A stretch of DNA of 10,495 nt from JOPF136 sp035517515. GTDB lineage: Bacteria; Acidobacteriota; Terriglobia; Acidiferrales; UBA7541. Positions 6,895 to 10,495 of the stretch are shown in pieces (position 1 is the stretch's first letter; the number at the start of each line of letters is the position of its first letter). The stretch covers positions 1 through 10,495 of the forward strand of contig DATIYQ010000104.1 of NCBI GenBank assembly GCA_035517515.1. The letters run 5' to 3'. The position numbers and the translations under genes are program-made. The notes beneath the pieces are model-generated. The model was not told the origin of the DNA. It saw only the letters and a program-made list of their open reading frames with translations, and did not search any database.

Positions 6895-6946
6895 GTACGG
6901 CCCGATGATCGCGGCACGAGGGAGAGCGCGAGAGGGAGGTCTCGAC

Positions 6947-7864
6947 ATGAAAAAGACGGTCCTGCCTGGCTGCATGGTTTTCCTCGGCCTGGCTCTTACC
7001 CTGAATGCGTCTCAGGGGCAGAAGCCGCTCAGCAATGATGACGTAATCCAGATGGTGAAGGCCGGGTTTGATGAGGCCACGACGATTACCGCCATCGATT
7101 CCGCCGATCCCGCCTTCGACACCTCCGTTCAGGGTCTGATGGCCCTGAAGACCTCAGGGGTGAGCGAAAAGGTGATTGCTGCCATGCTGGGCGCCACCAA
7201 GCGCAAGGCAGAGGCCGACGAGCGCAAGGCGGCCGAAAGCCGGGCCGCGGAGGCCAAAGCGGCGGAAGCCCGCGCCGCAGAAGCGCGCGCTGCCGAGGCA
7301 GCGCGGGCGGCGGAAGCCGCCAAGGCTGCGGCTGTGAACCCCGACGTGCCGGATGACGTGGGCGTTTACGCCAAGATCAAGGGCGCTCTGAACGAGGTCT
7401 ATGCGGAAGTGGTGAACTGGAAGAGCGGGGGCGTGGGCGAGCACATGCTCACCCTGGGCATAACCAAGGGGCACATCAACGGTTACGTCAGCAATTCCCG
7501 GAGCAAGCTGCAACTGGGCACACCCATCGATTTCATCATCAAGTGCAAGGAAGGCGAGACGCCCTCCGAGTACCAGCTCCTGAAGCTGGATGAGAAGGGT
7601 GACCGCCGCGAATTCCGCGCCGTCACCGGTGGCGTCTATCACTCCTCCGGCGGGGCCGAAAAGAATGCCCTGCCCTTTGAGTTCGACAAGATCGCTCCGC
7701 GCACCTATCGCCTGAGGCTGGGGGTGCTGAAGCACGGCGAGTATGGATTCCTTCCGCCCGGCGGCGGCTCCGTGGGAGGCACGGGAGGCGGCGCCAGCGG
7801 AAAGTCCGTCGAGGGCGGCTCGATGAGCGGCGGGAAGCTCTACACCTTCGGCGTGCTCGAGTAG
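6947..7864 (+). CDS. Secreted protein with LSNDDVIQMVKAGF domain, Ala-rich coiled coil and C-terminal beta domain
   Basis: A 305-residue predicted exported protein whose function I do not recognise. Residues 1-24 form a signal peptide (MKK, hydrophobic core, then NASQG before Gln25), with no lipobox. Residues 27-82 carry a small helical domain, 'PLSNDDVIQMVKAGFDEATT..I' to 'ALKTSGVSEKVIAAML', that I associate with acidobacterial exported proteins. Residues 85-128 are an uninterrupted Lys/Arg/Glu/Ala helix with repeated 'AAEARAAEA' units, probably a coiled coil or stalk. Residues 138-265 look like a globular beta-rich domain. Residues 272-297 are Gly/Ser-rich, and a short 'LYTFGVLE' strand ends the chain. 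GGGAGGT stands 6 nt before ATG 6947. The frame is open to 6539, but that extension overlaps the divergent gene. It is transcribed away from the HTH-propeller pair. Confidence 0.85.
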   Translation: MKKTVLPGCMVFLGLALTLNASQGQKPLSNDDVIQMVKAGFDEATTITAIDSADPAFDTSVQGLMALKTSGVSEKVIAAMLGATKRKAEADERKAAESRAAEAKAAEARAAEARAAEAARAAEAAKAAAVNPDVPDDVGVYAKIKGALNEVYAEVVNWKSGGVGEHMLTLGITKGHINGYVSNSRSKLQLGTPIDFIIKCKEGETPSEYQLLKLDEKGDRREFRAVTGGVYHSSGGAEKNALPFEFDKIAPRTYRLRLGVLKHGEYGFLPPGGGSVGGTGGGASGKSVEGGSMSGGKLYTFGVLE

Positions 7865-8022
7865 CGCGCGGCAAGCCGGGTTCCGAAAAAGGGCCAATGG
7901 ATGGCGCAGAGAAATGCGGTGGCTACAGGTGTGGGCGGACGAAGGGTACGGCGAATCGGGCGGTGCCCAGGCGATGGGCCCGCGAAGACGCGCAGGGATT
8001 GAGTTCTGAAATCGACGGAAAA

Positions 8023-8030
8023 AAGGAGAT
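8023..8030 (+). promoter_or_regulatory. Strong Shine-Dalgarno AAGGAGAT fixing the lipoprotein start at 8036
   Basis: AAGGAGAT stands 5 nt before ATG 8036. This matters because the resulting signal sequence has an unusually long n-region. The other in-frame candidates (ATG 8084, TTG 8135) have no comparable site. Confidence 0.7.
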
Positions 8031-8035
8031 GCTTC

Positions 8036-10495
8036 ATGAAATCGAGGAATGAACAAGGGGTTCGCGCAGCTCAGTTGGCCGGGATGGGTTGCTTCACGGC
8101 CGCGGACCACGGAAGTCGAAACGGACTCCTGCAGTTGGCCCGGCCTTCGCAAGCGCCGGGAAGACGGCGGTCGAGCCTCCTCCTCCTTCTGGCTCTCTCC
8201 CTGACGGTGGGGCTGCTTTCCGCCTGTGCCGACGCCGGCGGGGGCACCCTGAGCTTGCAGGTTGCCACGACAAATAATCAAACCACCGTGGCGCAGGGAC
8301 AGATGCTCCAGGTGATGGCCACGATGAAAAACGCGAAGGGGAACAACGCCGTCATGTGGAGCCTATCGGGCGCCAACTGCCCGAACAATTGCGGAGCGTT
8401 GAGCAGTACGTCCGCCAATCCGACCACCTACACGGCTCCAAACGCGGTGGCCAGTAATTTCATGGTTACGGTCACGGCCACATCCGTGCAGGATCCCACC
8501 AAGTCTTCCCTTGTGACGCTCACGGTGACTCCGCCACCGCCGATCACCGTGACCGTGACTTCCGCTCCGCCCGCCAACCTGGATGTGAATCGCCCAACCG
8601 ATATCGTGGTGCACGTGGCCAACGACTCCTCGAACGCCGGGCTCGACTGGACGCTGACCTGCGGGGGAGGAGCCTGCGGGAGCATCACCGCGCACACCGC
8701 GAGCGATGCGACCAACACGTACCACGCGCCGCCGGCCGCTCCGCCCGCCCCGGTCACCATCAAAGCCGCCTCGACCGCTGATCCCACGAAGTCCGTGTCC
8801 ATCGTGATCACGATTACGGTGCCGGTGATCTCCGTGAGCCTGTCCACTCTGCCTCCGGCGAACCTCGCGGTGAACGCCATGGCCAATGTCGTGGCACACG
8901 TGGTGAACGACGCTTCGAATGCCGGGGTTGACTGGACGCTGACCTGCGGGGGAGGCACGTGCGGGAGCATCACCGCGCACACCGCCAGCGACGCGACGAA
9001 CGTTTACACCGCGCCGGCAGCCGTGCCGGCCGCGGCAGTGACCATCAAAGCCACGTCCACGGCCGATCCCACGAAATTTATCTCCGCCAACACCACCATT
9101 ACGCCCCCGCCACCGATCGCGGTGACCTTTACGACGGCGCCCCCGGCGAACCTGGCCGTGAATGTGATGGCCAACGTGGTGGCGCATGTGGCGAATGATC
9201 CCTCAAACGCGGGCGTCGACTGGACGCTGACGTGCGGCGGGGGCACCTGCGGGAGCATTACCGCGCACACCGCCAGCGACGCGACGAACGCCTACACTGC
9301 TCCCGCAGCCATTCCGGGCGCGGCGGTTACGATCAAAGCCACGTCCACGGCCGATCCCACAAAATTCGTCTCCGCCAACGTTGCCATCACGGCCGCGAAC
9401 CCCAACAACAGCAAACTGAACGGGCATTACGCCTTCGAGTTAGGCGGCTGGGAGGTGATGAGCGGAACTGCCGCGGCTCTTGGCGGAAGTTTTGTCGCGG
9501 ACGGGATTGGAAATGCGACCAGCGGGGTAATTGACCGGGCGCTGGGGGTGAGTGCCCACCTCAACGAGGCGTTCACCGGCACCTACGACATCAGCAACGA
9601 CAACCGCGGCACGCTGAACATCACGATCACCCCGAGCGGCGCGACGCTGAAGTTCCGGTTCGCGCTCACCGCCAATGGAAACGCACGAATCATCGTGCAG
9701 ACCAATAACCCGGATACCAATTTTCAGGCCTCCGGCGTGTTGAAGAAGCAGGACGCCAGCGCATTTGCATTGAACAAGATCACCGGGAACTACGTGTTCG
9801 GGATTGAGGGCGTGACGCTTGCGAATACCAACCGGTCTGCGGCGACCGGAAGGTTTACGACCAACGGGACGGGGAGCATCAGCTCCGCAACCATTGACGT
9901 GGGCGCGCCGCTTTCGGCCACCGGCGCGCTGGCGCTGACGGGAAACATCGCCGCTCCGGGCGGAGCGACGGGAAGAGGCACGCTGGCATTCAGCGCCACG
10001 GGAATCAACACCATCAACCTGGCCTACTACGTGGTCTCCGCCTCGGAACTGCTGGTGGTGGACGTGGACACCACGAACCGGATTCTGTACACGGGAAGCA
10101 TCCTGGCGCAGAACCGGCCGGGCGGCGGATTTACGGCCGCGTCGTTCAATTCCACAGTGGTGTTCGCGCTGACCGGTTTCGACGTGAGCCACACGCAGTC
10201 GAATACCGGCGTCGGCTTTGTCACGGGGAACGGGGGCGGAGGCGTCACCGCGGCCTTCCTGGACCAGAATGCGGATGCGACGTTTGTCTCCGCGGGAACT
10301 ACAGGGACCTATACGTTTGACGCTGACGGTAACGGCCGCGCCATACTCAACCTGACGGGCGTGCAGCCAAACACGCTTTACTTCATTGATGCCAACAAGG
10401 CGTTCTTTCTCCAGGGCACGCCGGCCGACGTGGGGGAGGACGTGACATTTGGACTGGCCGAGCAACAGACCGCCGGGCTGAGCGTCGCTTCGTTC
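8036..10495 (+). CDS. Large lipoprotein with Ig-like repeats and tandem beta modules (3' truncated by window edge)
   Basis: 820 residues are visible without a stop. The N-terminus is long (about 45 residues), then GRRRSS, a hydrophobic stretch and the lipobox LSAC with Cys64 followed by ADAGGG, predicting a lipid-anchored surface protein. Residues 70-168 are a first Ig-like domain with a Trp108 and Cys115/Cys119 pattern. Three near-identical Ig-like units of about 95 residues follow (170-264, 265-360, 361-455). Each has 'DWTLTCGGG.CGSITAHTASD' with Trp205/300/396 and Cys pairs 209/214, 304/309 and 400/405. From about 461, larger beta modules begin ('LNGHYAFELGGW', then 579 'LNKITGNYVFGIEG', then 704 'FNSTVVFALTGF') with 'GSF.ADG.GN'-like cores. 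Such proteins are common and uncharacterised in Acidobacteria. Adhesion, matrix or cell-surface display is the likely role. The spacing to the previous gene is 171 bp. Confidence 0.85.
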   Translation, partial: MKSRNEQGVRAAQLAGMGCFTAADHGSRNGLLQLARPSQAPGRRRSSLLLLLALSLTVGLLSACADAGGGTLSLQVATTNNQTTVAQGQMLQVMATMKNAKGNNAVMWSLSGANCPNNCGALSSTSANPTTYTAPNAVASNFMVTVTATSVQDPTKSSLVTLTVTPPPPITVTVTSAPPANLDVNRPTDIVVHVANDSSNAGLDWTLTCGGGACGSITAHTASDATNTYHAPPAAPPAPVTIKAASTADPTKSVSIVITITVPVISVSLSTLPPANLAVNAMANVVAHVVNDASNAGVDWTLTCGGGTCGSITAHTASDATNVYTAPAAVPAAAVTIKATSTADPTKFISANTTITPPPPIAVTFTTAPPANLAVNVMANVVAHVANDPSNAGVDWTLTCGGGTCGSITAHTASDATNAYTAPAAIPGAAVTIKATSTADPTKFVSANVAITAANPNNSKLNGHYAFELGGWEVMSGTAAALGGSFVADGIGNATSGVIDRALGVSAHLNEAFTGTYDISNDNRGTLNITITPSGATLKFRFALTANGNARIIVQTNNPDTNFQASGVLKKQDASAFALNKITGNYVFGIEGVTLANTNRSAATGRFTTNGTGSISSATIDVGAPLSATGALALTGNIAAPGGATGRGTLAFSATGINTINLAYYVVSASELLVVDVDTTNRILYTGSILAQNRPGGGFTAASFNSTVVFALTGFDVSHTQSNTGVGFVTGNGGGGVTAAFLDQNADATFVSAGTTGTYTFDADGNGRAILNLTGVQPNTLYFIDANKAFFLQGTPADVGEDVTFGLAEQQTAGLSVASF
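8543..9400 (+). repeat. Three in-frame tandem repeats of about 285 bp encoding Ig-like domains
   Basis: Units begin at about 8543, 8828 and 9116, 285 and 288 bp apart (95 and 96 codons). Units 2 and 3 are the closest in DNA: they share long identical runs around the Cys pair and around 'ATSTADPTKF', with few differences elsewhere. Unit 1 is somewhat more diverged. The first Ig-like domain (about 8249-8542) is related only at the protein level. The DNA similarity indicates recent duplication or gene conversion. Confidence 0.9.

Noticed and set aside
7965..7979. GCCCA-N5-TGGGC hairpin between the coiled-coil gene and the lipoprotein gene
   Set aside because: The stem is only 5 bp and no T tract follows, so it is too weak to call a terminator or attenuator.
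7154..8281. 375-residue open frame on the minus strand
   Set aside because: It lies antisense to the secreted coiled-coil gene and the start of the lipoprotein gene, both of which have good ribosome binding sites and domain signals. Its translation is low-complexity Ala/Arg/His-rich, typical of a GC-rich antisense shadow.
8363..9187. 274-residue Gly/Arg/His-rich frame with internal repeats on the minus strand
   Set aside because: Its repeats simply mirror the Ig-like DNA repeats of the plus-strand gene.
8543..9400. CRISPR-like or satellite interpretation of the repeats
   Set aside because: The units are about 285 bp, in frame, and encode a continuous protein with conserved Trp and Cys positions. 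They are protein-domain repeats.
9440..10465. 341-residue open frame on the minus strand
   Set aside because: It is antisense to the clear beta-module region of the lipoprotein. Its composition is Arg/Gly/His-rich with no recognisable family.

Overview
The window looks like part of the chromosome of a GC-rich, soil-type bacterium, most probably an Acidobacteriota. Three things suggest this, all from family knowledge and not from a search. (1) Two proteins carry an N-terminal 'LDSWKEIADYLG..VRT..RWE' helix-turn-helix fused to other domains, a fusion style I associate with Acidobacteria. (2) A secreted protein starts with an 'LSNDDVIQMVKAGF' domain. (3) A large lipoprotein combines cysteine-paired Ig-like repeats with 'LNGHYAF..G.F.ADG.GN' modules. 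There are no rRNA, tRNA, CRISPR or transposase genes. The GC-rich codon use produces many long antisense shadow ORFs.

Layout. At the left edge, on the minus strand, is a 3'-truncated major facilitator superfamily transporter (1-1238). A 293-bp divergent spacer follows, holding a short dyad and a REP-like palindrome. Then come three plus-strand genes, probably independent: a small two-helix membrane protein of the DUF6526 type (1532-1963), a DHH/DHHA1-type phosphoesterase (2068-3039) and a YbjQ/DUF74 protein (3280-3627). A hairpin with a short T run ends this block. It overlaps the 3' end of the convergent minus-strand unit.

The centre of the window (3652-6655, minus strand) is the most distinctive part. 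Two adjacent paralogous genes overlap by 11 bp. Each encodes a cytoplasmic HTH domain, one transmembrane helix and a predicted extracytoplasmic seven-bladed FG-GAP/VCBS beta-propeller. The architecture resembles a membrane-tethered one-component transcription regulator of the CadC/ToxR style, but with a propeller as putative sensor.

Divergent from that pair, across a 291-bp spacer with promoter-like sequence, lies a secreted protein with an Ala/Glu/Arg-rich coiled coil (6947-7864). After 171 bp comes a large predicted lipoprotein (8036 to the window end, 3' truncated). It has one diverged and three nearly identical Ig-like repeats, followed by at least three beta-rich modules. A working hypothesis is that the tethered regulators sense something at the cell surface and control the divergent cell-envelope genes. 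Nothing in the sequence proves this link.
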